Assembly: GCF_902804485.1 (NCBI RefSeq)
Contig: NZ_CADCST010000093.1
Location: forward strand, 52,406 to 116,405
Source of the DNA: Flavobacterium collinsii
GTDB lineage: Bacteria; Bacteroidota; Bacteroidia; Flavobacteriales; Flavobacteriaceae
Direction: 5' to 3'
DNA: 64,000 bases
Shown: positions 1 to 7,280 of the stretch, in pieces
Position numbering within the stretch: position 1 is the first letter of the stretch
Layout: every line of letters starts with the position of its first letter
Translations under genes and position numbers: made by a program
Notes under the pieces: model-generated
What the model was told of the DNA's origin: nothing
Database searches by the model: none
The model's input: only the letters and a program-made list of their open reading frames with translations

Positions 1-212
1 AAAACCAACAGTGTCAACAATGTTGCCAATAAAGTCATAACCAGAGAAAAAATCAAAATAGAAGTAGCCGAAACACTGTGATTATAATACAATACATAAA
101 ACAAGATTCCAATCAGGGGAATATGAATACCGATAAAAGCAACAAACAAAAATTTGAAAGCGTAACTTTTCTTCAAAAAGCCAATTTGTGACAGACTATG
201 ATACAACTTCAT
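1..212 (-). CDS. N-terminus of a membrane sensor-like protein (partial)
   Basis: The gene starts at an ATG at 212 on the minus strand and runs off the left edge of the window, so only about 70 residues are visible. They begin MKLYHSLSQIGF and hold two hydrophobic segments (about residues 22-43 and 50-70) separated by a very short loop. Such a double-helix N-terminus is common in Bacteroidota histidine kinases and other HAMP-type sensors, but no catalytic domain is visible. The sensor assignment is a guess; the coding call rests on the clean start and the membrane pattern. It is divergent from rlmD. Confidence 0.6.
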   Translation of the reverse strand, partial: MKLYHSLSQIGFLKKSYAFKFLFVAFIGIHIPLIGILFYVLYYNHSVSATSILIFSLVMTLLATLLTLLV

Positions 213-371
213 AAAAGACAACAATACTAATAGGTTAAAAATGCAGTATTCAGGGTGATTGTTATAAACAAAGTTAACTTTTAAACTCGATTAAACGACT
301 AAATTAGGGAATTTGATAAAATATTTTAAAAATTAAATTTATAAAAGTTTACAAACCCTTATTTTTGCGCT

Positions 372-1784
372 ATGGGAAGAAAAAATACAGACAAAGTTGT
401 CTTTCATCAAATTCAGGTTCTTGATGCAGGAGCAAAAGGAGTATCAGTAGCAAAAGCTCCTGACGGAAAAGTAATCTTTATTCCGAATGTCGTTCCTGGC
501 GATGTAGTAGACGTACAAACCTTTAAGAAAAGAAAAGCCTACTATGAAGGCAAAGCCGTAAAATTTCACGAATTATCAGAACATCGTATTGAGCCAATAT
601 GCGATCATTTTGGGGTTTGTGGAGGATGTAAATGGCAAAATATGAAATACAGTCAACAGCTGTATTACAAACAAAACGAAGTAAAAAATCATTTGCAGCG
701 CATCGGGAAAGTAGAACTTCCTGAATTCGAAAACATCTTAGGTTCTGAAAAACAGTTTTTCTACAGAAACAAGATGGAATTTTCATTTTCTAACAGCCGC
801 TGGCTAACCGAAAAGGAAATTGAAAGCACAGAAGACTTAGGAAACCGAAATGCCTTAGGGTTTCATATTCCGAAAATGTGGGACAAAATTCTGGACATTC
901 AAAAATGTCATTTGCAGGAAGATCCTTCAAATGCCATCAGAAATGAAATCAGGGCTTTTGCAAACGATCATAATCTGGCCTTCTTTAATCCGAGAGAACA
1001 TTCCGGTTTACTAAGAACAGTAATGATTCGTACGGCATCTACTGGTGAAATCATGGTTTTGATTCAGTTTTTTGAAAACGATCCTAAAAACCGTGAATTG
1101 ATTTTAGATCATCTTTACAAAAAGTTTCCGCAGATTACTTCATTGCAATATGTGGTAAACTCCAAACAAAACGATACGATTTACGATCAGGATATTAAAT
1201 TGTACAAAGGAAGAGATTATATACTGGAAGAAATGGAAGGTTTAAAATTCAGCATCAACGCTAAATCTTTCTACCAGACCAATTCAGATCAGGCTTATGA
1301 ATTATACAAGATAACCCGTGATTTTGCCGGACTTACTGGTAACGAAACGGTTTATGATTTGTATACCGGAACTGGAACTATTGCACAGTTTGTTTCTAAA
1401 AAAGCCAAAAAAGTAATTGGTGTCGAAAGTGTTCCCGAAGCAATTTTAGATGCGAAAGCCAATGCAGAACGCAATAATATTACCAATTGTGAGTTTTTTG
1501 TAGGTGATATGAAAGTTGTTTTCAACGAAGCTTTCATTGCTCAGCACGGAAAACCGGATGTTATTATCACAGATCCACCAAGAGATGGAATGCATGCCGC
1601 GGTTATTGATCAAATTTTGAAGATTGCTCCTGAAAAAGTAGTTTATGTAAGTTGTAATTCAGCAACTCAGGCACGTGATTTGGCTTTAATGGATGAAAAA
1701 TACAAGGTAACGCGCGTTAGACCTGTTGATATGTTTCCACAAACGCATCATGTCGAAAATGTTGTACTTTTAGAACTTCGATAA
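372..1784 (+). CDS. rlmD: 23S rRNA (uracil-C5)-methyltransferase, RlmD family
   Basis: The enzyme transfers a methyl group from SAM to C5 of a uracil in 23S rRNA. A TRAM-like RNA-binding domain occupies about residues 10-70. Four cysteines in the RumA 4Fe-4S pattern follow (C77, C83, C86, C179). The SAM loop is DLYTGTGT near 329-336, the DPPRDG motif lies at 401-406, the catalytic nucleophile is C428 in VSCNS, and the conserved Glu of HHVEN is at about 462. The length of 470 is normal for the family. The exact target base (U1939 or another) cannot be read from sequence. The ATG at 372 gives a complete TRAM domain. Two Bacteroidota lipoprotein/DUF genes follow in the same direction. Confidence 0.93.
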   Translation: MGRKNTDKVVFHQIQVLDAGAKGVSVAKAPDGKVIFIPNVVPGDVVDVQTFKKRKAYYEGKAVKFHELSEHRIEPICDHFGVCGGCKWQNMKYSQQLYYKQNEVKNHLQRIGKVELPEFENILGSEKQFFYRNKMEFSFSNSRWLTEKEIESTEDLGNRNALGFHIPKMWDKILDIQKCHLQEDPSNAIRNEIRAFANDHNLAFFNPREHSGLLRTVMIRTASTGEIMVLIQFFENDPKNRELILDHLYKKFPQITSLQYVVNSKQNDTIYDQDIKLYKGRDYILEEMEGLKFSINAKSFYQTNSDQAYELYKITRDFAGLTGNETVYDLYTGTGTIAQFVSKKAKKVIGVESVPEAILDAKANAERNNITNCEFFVGDMKVVFNEAFIAQHGKPDVIITDPPRDGMHAAVIDQILKIAPEKVVYVSCNSATQARDLALMDEKYKVTRVRPVDMFPQTHHVENVVLLELR

Positions 1785-1794
1785 TAAAACTTAA

Positions 1795-2346
1795 ATGAAA
1801 AAAATAATCTCTCTTTTACTAATCTTTACTTTTGGTCTGTCCAGTTGTGAGAAAGACGACATTTGTGATGCCAATACTCCTACTACTCCAAGATTAGTAA
1901 TTACATTCTATAGCGACGCCGAACCTACTCTAAAACAAAATGTAAAAGATCTAATGGTAATTGGAGGAGCAGAGGGAGAAAATAAAGGAATTGTTTTTAA
2001 TAAAAGCATAACAGACGAGACGAATCCTGCAAGATATGTAACCAATTCAAACACTGTTTCAATCCCCTTAAGGACAGATCAGAATACTACAACTTATCGT
2101 TTTGTTTACAACTCTTTAAGTACTAATCCTGCAACAAAAAATACAGACATTTTAACTTTTTATTACACCCATCAAAATGTGTATGTATCGAGAGCTTGCG
2201 GCTTTAAAACCACCTTTACACTTGATCAATTAAAACCTTTCTCTTTAGCTGACTCCGGAAATGACATATTGTGGATCAAGCAGATTTTTATAAAAAAGCT
2301 TAATGTTGAACTTGAAAATGAGACACATGTTGAGATATATTTTTAG
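1795..2346 (+). CDS. DUF6452 family lipoprotein
   Basis: This 183-residue protein has a lipoprotein signal: a basic start, a hydrophobic stretch and the lipobox LSSC, with the acylated Cys at about residue 18. It resembles the Bacteroidota-only DUF6452 family, whose function is unknown. It starts 10 bases after the rlmD stop, and its 3' end overlaps the next gene, so the three are probably co-transcribed. The mature part looks like a soluble beta-rich domain without recognisable catalytic residues. The lipobox predicts an envelope location. Confidence 0.85.
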   Translation: MKKIISLLLIFTFGLSSCEKDDICDANTPTTPRLVITFYSDAEPTLKQNVKDLMVIGGAEGENKGIVFNKSITDETNPARYVTNSNTVSIPLRTDQNTTTYRFVYNSLSTNPATKNTDILTFYYTHQNVYVSRACGFKTTFTLDQLKPFSLADSGNDILWIKQIFIKKLNVELENETHVEIYF

Positions 2347-3133
2347 TATTTGTTTATTGTTTTCAATGTTTTTGGGTCATTCTCAGGAAACATCAACCAC
2401 AACAGTAACGAAAGAAGCCGTTAAAACAAATCCGAAGCCCCAGGCAGCCAAACCGGCTGTTAAGGAAACCAAACTGGATAGTATCAAAACGGATCGTTAC
2501 GGACTTCGCGTAGGAGTTGATTTGTACAAATTAACCCGTGGATTATACGATAAGAACTACAAGGGTATTGAGGTTACGGGTGATTTTCGTCTGACAAAAA
2601 AATACTACCTGGCTGCTGAACTTGGTTTTGAAGACAAAACCACGGATGATGATCGATTAAATTCGACCGCAACCGGAACTTATATTAAAGGAGGTTTTGA
2701 TTACAATTTGTACCAAAACTGGCTGGACATGGAAAATTTAATTACAATAGGTATGCGAGGCGGCTTCAGTACTTTTAGCCAACAATTAAACACCTATAAG
2801 ATTTACAACGCAAATCCGTATTGGGGAGAACAACCAGCAATTGTTTCCGGAGAAAAATACAATGGCCTTACAGCAGGCTGGATTGAAGTTGCATTGGGAG
2901 TAAAAGCAAAAGTTTTCAACAATGTGTTTGTAGGCTTTGGAGTTCAGTTAAAACTTTTAGCCGCCAACCAAAAACCTTCGGGCTTTGATAATCTTTACAT
3001 TCCGGGCTTTAACAGGACGTACGATGGTAGTTTCGGAATCGGGTTTAACTATACCGTTTCTTACTTTATTCCGCTTTACAAGAAAAAGACAATCATTCCT
3101 GAATTAATAAAAAAAGAGACCATTAAAAAGTAA
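2327..3133 (+). CDS. DUF6048 family outer-membrane-like protein
   Basis: The reading frame is open from an ATG at 2303, with further ATGs at 2318 and 2327. I chose 2327 because it puts the signal peptide (MLRYIFSICLLFS) right at the start; any of the three overlaps the upstream stop. After the signal comes a Lys/Pro/Thr-rich linker, then a beta-rich region with alternating aromatic and polar strands ending in an aromatic residue-rich strand, as in small outer-membrane barrels. It matches my memory of DUF6048, which is often paired with DUF6452. The pair probably works together in the envelope. Function is unknown. Confidence 0.8.
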   Translation: MLRYIFSICLLFSMFLGHSQETSTTTVTKEAVKTNPKPQAAKPAVKETKLDSIKTDRYGLRVGVDLYKLTRGLYDKNYKGIEVTGDFRLTKKYYLAAELGFEDKTTDDDRLNSTATGTYIKGGFDYNLYQNWLDMENLITIGMRGGFSTFSQQLNTYKIYNANPYWGEQPAIVSGEKYNGLTAGWIEVALGVKAKVFNNVFVGFGVQLKLLAANQKPSGFDNLYIPGFNRTYDGSFGIGFNYTVSYFIPLYKKKTIIPELIKKETIKK

Positions 3134-3147
3134 TAAGCTCTATTATA

Positions 3148-3194
3148 AAAAAATCCAAATTCCAATAGTAATCTATTAGAATTTGGATTTTTTC
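3148..3194. terminator. Bidirectional hairpin terminator
   Basis: CCAAATTCCAATAG pairs with CTATTAGAATTTGG (one mismatch) around a TAAT loop. The stem is flanked by a run of A on the left and T on the right. It lies between the convergent DUF6048 and racemase genes and can serve both strands. Confidence 0.75.
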
Positions 3195-3197
3195 ATT

Positions 3198-3890
3198 TTA
3201 TGATAATTGAAATTCAACAGCAGCCATCGAATGAATTAAAGTGGTATCAAAAACCGGAACAGAAATATCTTCGGGTTTTATCACTAAAGGAATTTCGGTA
3301 CAACCTAAAATAATCCCCTCAGCTCCCTCTTCAATCAATTGATTGGCAATTTCCAGATACCGTTTTTTAGTTGCCTCTGTTACCAAGCCTCTTCCCAACT
3401 CTTCAAAAATTGTGGCGTGCATAAAATCACGGTCGGCATCATTCTTCGGAATAATAGTTTCAATTCCGTTCTCGGCCAATTTATCTTTAAAAAAATCGAG
3501 TTCCATGGTAAACTTAGTTCCCAGTAAACCCACTTTTTTAATTGCTTCTTTCTGAATTTCTACCGCGGTTGCAGTTGCAATATGAATAATTGGTATATCA
3601 ATCGCTTCTTGAAGTCGCTCAGCAATCAAATGCATGGTATTAGCACATAAAACAATAGCTTCTGCCCCGCCCTGCTGAAGAAACTGACATCCTTTTAAAA
3701 GCATATTAAAAGTCGAATCCCAATCATTGGCATCATTGTTCTTTTTAATATCAGCATAATTGAAAGAGTAGATCAAACACTCCGAGAAATTAAGCCCTCC
3801 CAGCTTATCATTTATTCCCTCGTTTACAAGTTTATAATAATCTGCTGTAGAAACCCAGCTAATTCCACCTATAAGTCCAATTATCCTCAT
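3198..3890 (-). CDS. Aspartate/glutamate racemase family protein
   Basis: This is a PLP-independent amino-acid racemase of the Asp/Glu/hydantoin racemase superfamily, closest in layout to YgeA-type enzymes. The N-terminus MRIIGLIGGISW is the typical first strand and glycine loop. The two cysteines that act as the acid/base pair are present: C82 in CANTMH and C197 in LGCTEIPL. The length of 230 fits the family. The substrate cannot be read from sequence; aspartate or a broad range is likely. It is a cytosolic single-gene unit just upstream of a small membrane-protein gene. Confidence 0.9.
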   Translation of the reverse strand: MRIIGLIGGISWVSTADYYKLVNEGINDKLGGLNFSECLIYSFNYADIKKNNDANDWDSTFNMLLKGCQFLQQGGAEAIVLCANTMHLIAERLQEAIDIPIIHIATATAVEIQKEAIKKVGLLGTKFTMELDFFKDKLAENGIETIIPKNDADRDFMHATIFEELGRGLVTEATKKRYLEIANQLIEEGAEGIILGCTEIPLVIKPEDISVPVFDTTLIHSMAAVEFQLS

Positions 3891-3906
3891 ATAAAAATCA
3901 AATTAA

Positions 3907-4143
3907 TTATCCAATTTCTCTAATTCCTTTTATAAAAATCCATTTCATGAAAAGCTTTTCTCCGTCTTTGGTTTTTACCGACTGAAATTTAGGCGAAATT
4001 AAAGTGGCCACAATAAAAGCGGTCATCGGAATCCAAAATCCGGTTAATCCAGTATAAGAAGCTACCAAAAATCTCCCTAAAATAAATAGAATTGCGAAAC
4101 ATCCTAATTGGTATAAAAAAGCTCTTACTTGTAGTTTTGTCAT
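3907..4143 (-). CDS. Small membrane protein of unknown function
   Basis: This 78-residue protein has two predicted membrane helices (about residues 10-28 and 33-52) and a basic C-terminal tail, KWIFIKGIREIG. I do not recognise a named family. The ATG at 4143 follows directly on the repeat-rich spacer. The stop lies 16 bases upstream of the racemase start on the same strand, which suggests co-transcription. The coding call rests on the membrane pattern and on the fit between the neighbouring genes. Confidence 0.6.
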   Translation of the reverse strand: MTKLQVRAFLYQLGCFAILFILGRFLVASYTGLTGFWIPMTAFIVATLISPKFQSVKTKDGEKLFMKWIFIKGIREIG

Positions 4144-4155
4144 TTTTTTCTTTTT

Positions 4156-4365
4156 AAAGGTTCAAAGTTCCAGAGGTTCAAAGCGACAAAGGCTTTCTCT
4201 TTGTGTTTATGACGCCTTGTTTCTTTGCAACTATTACTAAATTTTAAATTTGATCTTTTTATTGGACTCAGAGTTACAAAAACTCAAAGCGACAAAATAT
4301 GTTTTCTTTGTACCTCTGAACCTTTGTCTCTTTGCAACTATTCGTTAACTTGAAATTTCGTTCTC
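4156..4365. repeat. Degenerate 107-bp tandem duplication containing caaag-type octamer repeats
   Basis: The spacer consists of loosely repeated units of the form CAAAGNNN and their complement CTTTGNNN. On a larger scale, 4156-4257 and 4263-4365 are two diverged copies offset by exactly 107 bases. CTTTGCAACTATT occurs at both 4223 and 4330, followed in both by a similar A/T stretch. The second copy includes the stop codon and last codons of the THUMP methyltransferase gene, so the first copy looks like a decayed duplicate of that gene end. Confidence 0.6.
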
Positions 4366-5501
4366 TTGCTTCCCTCGTACATTTCGTACTTTACTAAACG
4401 TGCTTCAAGACTTGCGTTGAAAAGTTTAATTTTTCGGGATGGTTTTAGACCTACAAATTTCAGAGCTTCCAGATTTGCTGTAATAAACCAGGCATTTGTT
4501 CCCGGATAACTTTTCTTTAGAGTATCTCCTATATTTTTGTAGAATTCTTCCATATGAATATCCAAACGCTCATCGTAAGGCGGATTGAAAACCATGTGTA
4601 ATTTTCCTTCTACAGCTTTTTCTGTATCAAAAAAGTTATTTTCTTCTACGGTAACATAATCCTCCAAATTGGCATTTCTGATATTGTCTTTGGCTTTATT
4701 TACAGCACTTGGTGCTTTATCAAAACCTTTTATCGTATAATGAAACTCCTTTGTTTTTTTCATCAAACTGTTTACAATCTGATCGAAGAGATCATTATCC
4801 CAGTCTTTCCATTTTTCGAATGCAAATTCTTTACGGTTAATATTCGCCGGAATATTACAGGCAATCATAGCCGCTTCGGCCAAGAAAGTTCCCGAACCAC
4901 ACATTGGATCTAAAAAATGACTTTGTCCTTCCCATCCTGACAATAATAATACTCCTGCTGCCAAAACTTCGTTGATTGGCGCAATATTCGTTGCGGTTCT
5001 GTAACCACGCTGATGCAATGAATTCCCTGAAGTATCCAGTGCAACCGAAACCTGATCTTTATCGATATGAACATTGATTCTTAAATCAGGAAAAGCTTTG
5101 TCGATACTCGGACGCTGTCCGGTTCTTTCTCTAAACTGATCTACAATAGCATCTTTACATTTTTGAGAAACAAATTCAGAGTGGTTAAAATAAGTCGAAT
5201 GCACGGTCGCATCAATCACAAAAGTCTGATTGGCATTTAATAGTTTTGACCAATTTACACCCGAAATTCCTTTATACAATGCCTGCTCATTATTGGCTCT
5301 GAACGAATAAATAGGTTTTAAAACTTTAAGCGCTGTACGAAGCGATAAATTAGCTTTGTACATAAAACCTTTATCGCCTTTAAAGCTTACCATTCGCACT
5401 CCTTTTTCGACATCCTGAGCACCAAGAGCACGCAATTCATTCTCTAATATTTCTTCAAAACCAAAAAAACATTTGGCTATCATTCTAAAATTTTCTTCCA
5501 T
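4338..5501 (-). CDS. THUMP-domain class I RNA methyltransferase (RlmL N-domain-like)
   Basis: This is a SAM-dependent N2-guanosine RNA methyltransferase resembling the first half of E. coli RlmL. A ferredoxin-like plus THUMP region spans about residues 1-160. The SAM-binding loop DPMCGSGT lies at 198-205 and the catalytic NPPY at 306-309, the motif expected for methylating an exocyclic amine. The length of 387 is normal for stand-alone Bacteroidota versions; the RlmK half is absent. The rRNA target is inferred from the family, and a tRNA target cannot be excluded. A -7 promoter element lies at 5620-5627. Confidence 0.9.
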   Translation of the reverse strand: MEENFRMIAKCFFGFEEILENELRALGAQDVEKGVRMVSFKGDKGFMYKANLSLRTALKVLKPIYSFRANNEQALYKGISGVNWSKLLNANQTFVIDATVHSTYFNHSEFVSQKCKDAIVDQFRERTGQRPSIDKAFPDLRINVHIDKDQVSVALDTSGNSLHQRGYRTATNIAPINEVLAAGVLLLSGWEGQSHFLDPMCGSGTFLAEAAMIACNIPANINRKEFAFEKWKDWDNDLFDQIVNSLMKKTKEFHYTIKGFDKAPSAVNKAKDNIRNANLEDYVTVEENNFFDTEKAVEGKLHMVFNPPYDERLDIHMEEFYKNIGDTLKKSYPGTNAWFITANLEALKFVGLKPSRKIKLFNASLEARLVKYEMYEGSKRTKFQVNE

Positions 5502-5524
5502 CTTTATTTTTGAATTATTTCAAA

Positions 5525-5577
5525 TGCACTGCTGTTCATCTCTGCATCTGCATCTCTGTACACCTGCTGCATCTCTG
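5525..5577. repeat. Degenerate octamer repeat (CATCTCTG type)
   Basis: CATCTCTG occurs three times, with a variant TACACCTG between copies, giving an 8-base rhythm. It lies in the 5' leader of the THUMP methyltransferase gene, between its start codon and the divergent promoters. Confidence 0.55.
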
Positions 5578-5619
5578 CAATGATTCGTGAGGTATCGTTG
5601 CGAAATAGTTATTTTTCGG

Positions 5620-5627
5620 CAAAAATA
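5620..5627 (-). promoter_or_regulatory. Candidate -7 element for the THUMP methyltransferase gene
   Basis: The minus strand reads TATTTTTG, an exact match to the Bacteroidota TAnnTTTG -7 box. No TTG was found at the usual 17-23 base spacing, so only the -7 box is supported. Confidence 0.45.
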
Positions 5628-5630
5628 CAC

Positions 5631-5638
5631 TAAATTTG
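5631..5638 (+). promoter_or_regulatory. Candidate -7 element for the methyltransferase gene at 5669
   Basis: TAAATTTG matches TAnnTTTG exactly and lies 30 bases before the ATG. It is almost back to back with the minus-strand box at 5620-5627. No clear -33 TTG is seen. Confidence 0.45.
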
Positions 5639-5668
5639 CGGGACTTTGAATTAATTGAAATAGAATAA

Positions 5669-6433
5669 ATGTCTGAAGCAGCAAACTCATCCTCACCAAA
5701 TCAGGAACGTAATACCGAAAATTGGTTTACTTCATGGTTTGATACTCCCTATTACCACATCCTTTATAAAGACCGAAATTATCGCGAAGCTCAGATTTTC
5801 ATGGACAATCTGACCCATTATCTGAATCTTCCGGAAAAAGCAAAAGTATTGGATTTAGCTTGCGGAAAAGGGCGCCATTCGATCTATTTAAATCAATTAG
5901 GCTTTAATGTCTTAGGAGCCGATTTGTCTGAAAACAGTATCGCCGAAGCCAATAAAAACAGTAACGAAACTCTGCATTTTAAGGTGCACGATATGCGTGA
6001 ACCATTTGAAGAAAAATTTGATGCCATTTTTAATTTATTTACCAGTTTTGGATATTTCGAAAGCGACGACGACAATTTGACAACACTTAAAGCCATTAAA
6101 GAAAGTTTATCTGAATATGGTTTTGCAGTTATCGATTTTATGAATGTTACTCAGGTTATCGAAACATTGGTACCGGAAGAAGTAAAAAATGTAGACGGGA
6201 TTGATTTCAAAATCAAAAGATATGTTGAAGACGGACATATTTTTAAAGAAATAGATTTTGAGGATCAGGGGAAAAAGTACCATTTCACAGAAAAAGTAAA
6301 AGCCTTAACTTTAAAAGATTTTGAAGAACTAATGGCCGAAGCCGGTATTTTCCTGTTGGATATTTTTGGAGATTACAGACTCAAAAAATTCCACAAAACT
6401 GAAAGCGAACGATTAATCATGATTTTTAAATAA
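5669..6433 (+). CDS. Class I SAM-dependent methyltransferase
   Basis: This 254-residue cytosolic protein has a Rossmann-fold methyltransferase domain. The glycine-rich SAM loop VLDLACGKGRHS lies near residues 60-71, the acidic end of strand 2 is GADLSEN, and the post-motif region is NLFTSFGYF. The family label is methyltransferase domain type 11/25; the substrate is unknown and no substrate-binding domain is recognisable. It is transcribed alone, divergently from the THUMP methyltransferase, and a strong hairpin follows it. Being a methyltransferase is certain; the role is not. Confidence 0.88.
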   Translation: MSEAANSSSPNQERNTENWFTSWFDTPYYHILYKDRNYREAQIFMDNLTHYLNLPEKAKVLDLACGKGRHSIYLNQLGFNVLGADLSENSIAEANKNSNETLHFKVHDMREPFEEKFDAIFNLFTSFGYFESDDDNLTTLKAIKESLSEYGFAVIDFMNVTQVIETLVPEEVKNVDGIDFKIKRYVEDGHIFKEIDFEDQGKKYHFTEKVKALTLKDFEELMAEAGIFLLDIFGDYRLKKFHKTESERLIMIFK

Positions 6434-6442
6434 AATTGGAGA

Positions 6443-6501
6443 ATCGTTTAATTGTTTTTTGTTTAACCGTTTGATCGCTAAACAAAAAACAATTAAACGA
6501 T
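6443..6501. terminator. Perfect 23-bp hairpin in an octamer repeat, probable terminator
   Basis: ATCGTTTAATTG onward (6443-6465) pairs perfectly with 6479-6501 around a 13-base loop. The right arm continues as octamers of the type CGATTAAA up to about 6525. It lies just after the methyltransferase stop and just before the ZIP gene. It has no long U-run, so transcription termination is inferred from position and stem strength. Confidence 0.55.
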
Positions 6502-6530
6502 TAAACAAATCAACGATTAAACAATAAAGA

Positions 6531-7199
6531 ATGAATTATCTACTACCCTTATTTTCTGTACTTTTAGGTTATATGGTGGCTTTGTTTTTAAAACCAAAAA
6601 GCAAAACCAACCTAAAACTATTGCTTGCTTTTAGCGGTTCATTTTTATTGTCATTAACCGTAATGCATTTGTTGCCGGAAGTTTACGAAACACACAATGC
6701 TAATATCGGAATCTTTATCATGGTTGGAATTTTATTCCAGATTATACTTGAATTTTTCTCTAAAGGAGCAGAACATGGACACGTTCACGGACATGCTAAG
6801 ATGTCTCAGATTCCGTGGCTCCTATTTACTAGTTTGTGTATTCATGCTTTTCTGGAAGGTTTCCCCGTAAGTCATCATCATGGTTTGGCGCTTGGAATCG
6901 CAATTCATCATTTGCCAATCGCCGTAATTTTAACTACTTTTTTTATCAATGCCGACCTGAATAAAAAGGCCATTTTTGCCTTCATGCTTACCTTTGCAGT
7001 AATGACTCCACTAGGAACCGTTGCCTCTGAATATCTGCCTATTTTAAGCAAATATTATACAGAGATTACGGCCATTGTAATTGGAATCTTATTTCACATT
7101 TCCTCCACAATTATTTTCGAAAGCAGCGAAGGACACAAGTTTAATGTTGCCAAAGTCTCTATGATTGTTCTTGGGGTTCTTTTGGCCTTTATATTGTAG
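6531..7199 (+). CDS. ZIP family divalent metal transporter
   Basis: This 222-residue inner-membrane protein, with about seven to eight hydrophobic helices, moves Zn2+ or a related divalent cation into the cytosol. The His-rich loop EHGHVHGH lies near residues 80-88. Helix motifs HAFLEGFP and HHLPIAV carry the metal-site His, Glu and Pro residues of ZIP helices 4 and 5. The length suits short bacterial ZIPs. The start follows the hairpin repeat closely and no Zur-type operator was recognised. The exact metal is not inferable. Confidence 0.9.
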   Translation: MNYLLPLFSVLLGYMVALFLKPKSKTNLKLLLAFSGSFLLSLTVMHLLPEVYETHNANIGIFIMVGILFQIILEFFSKGAEHGHVHGHAKMSQIPWLLFTSLCIHAFLEGFPVSHHHGLALGIAIHHLPIAVILTTFFINADLNKKAIFAFMLTFAVMTPLGTVASEYLPILSKYYTEITAIVIGILFHISSTIIFESSEGHKFNVAKVSMIVLGVLLAFIL

Positions 7200-7213
7200 T
7201 TTGGAAACCCGGG

Positions 7214-7276
7214 AAGCAGAAAACTTTCTTCTCTGCTTCTTACATTTCACTTTTTACATCTCACATCTCACCTTAT
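7214..7276. repeat. Short hairpin plus heptamer repeat between convergent genes
   Basis: GAAGCAG (7214-7220) pairs with CTGCTTC (7234-7240). This is followed by four degenerate heptamers of the type TTACATC/TCACATC up to about 7270. The position between the convergent ZIP and TonB-receptor genes suggests a bidirectional termination zone. Confidence 0.5.
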
Positions 7277-7280
7277 AAAC

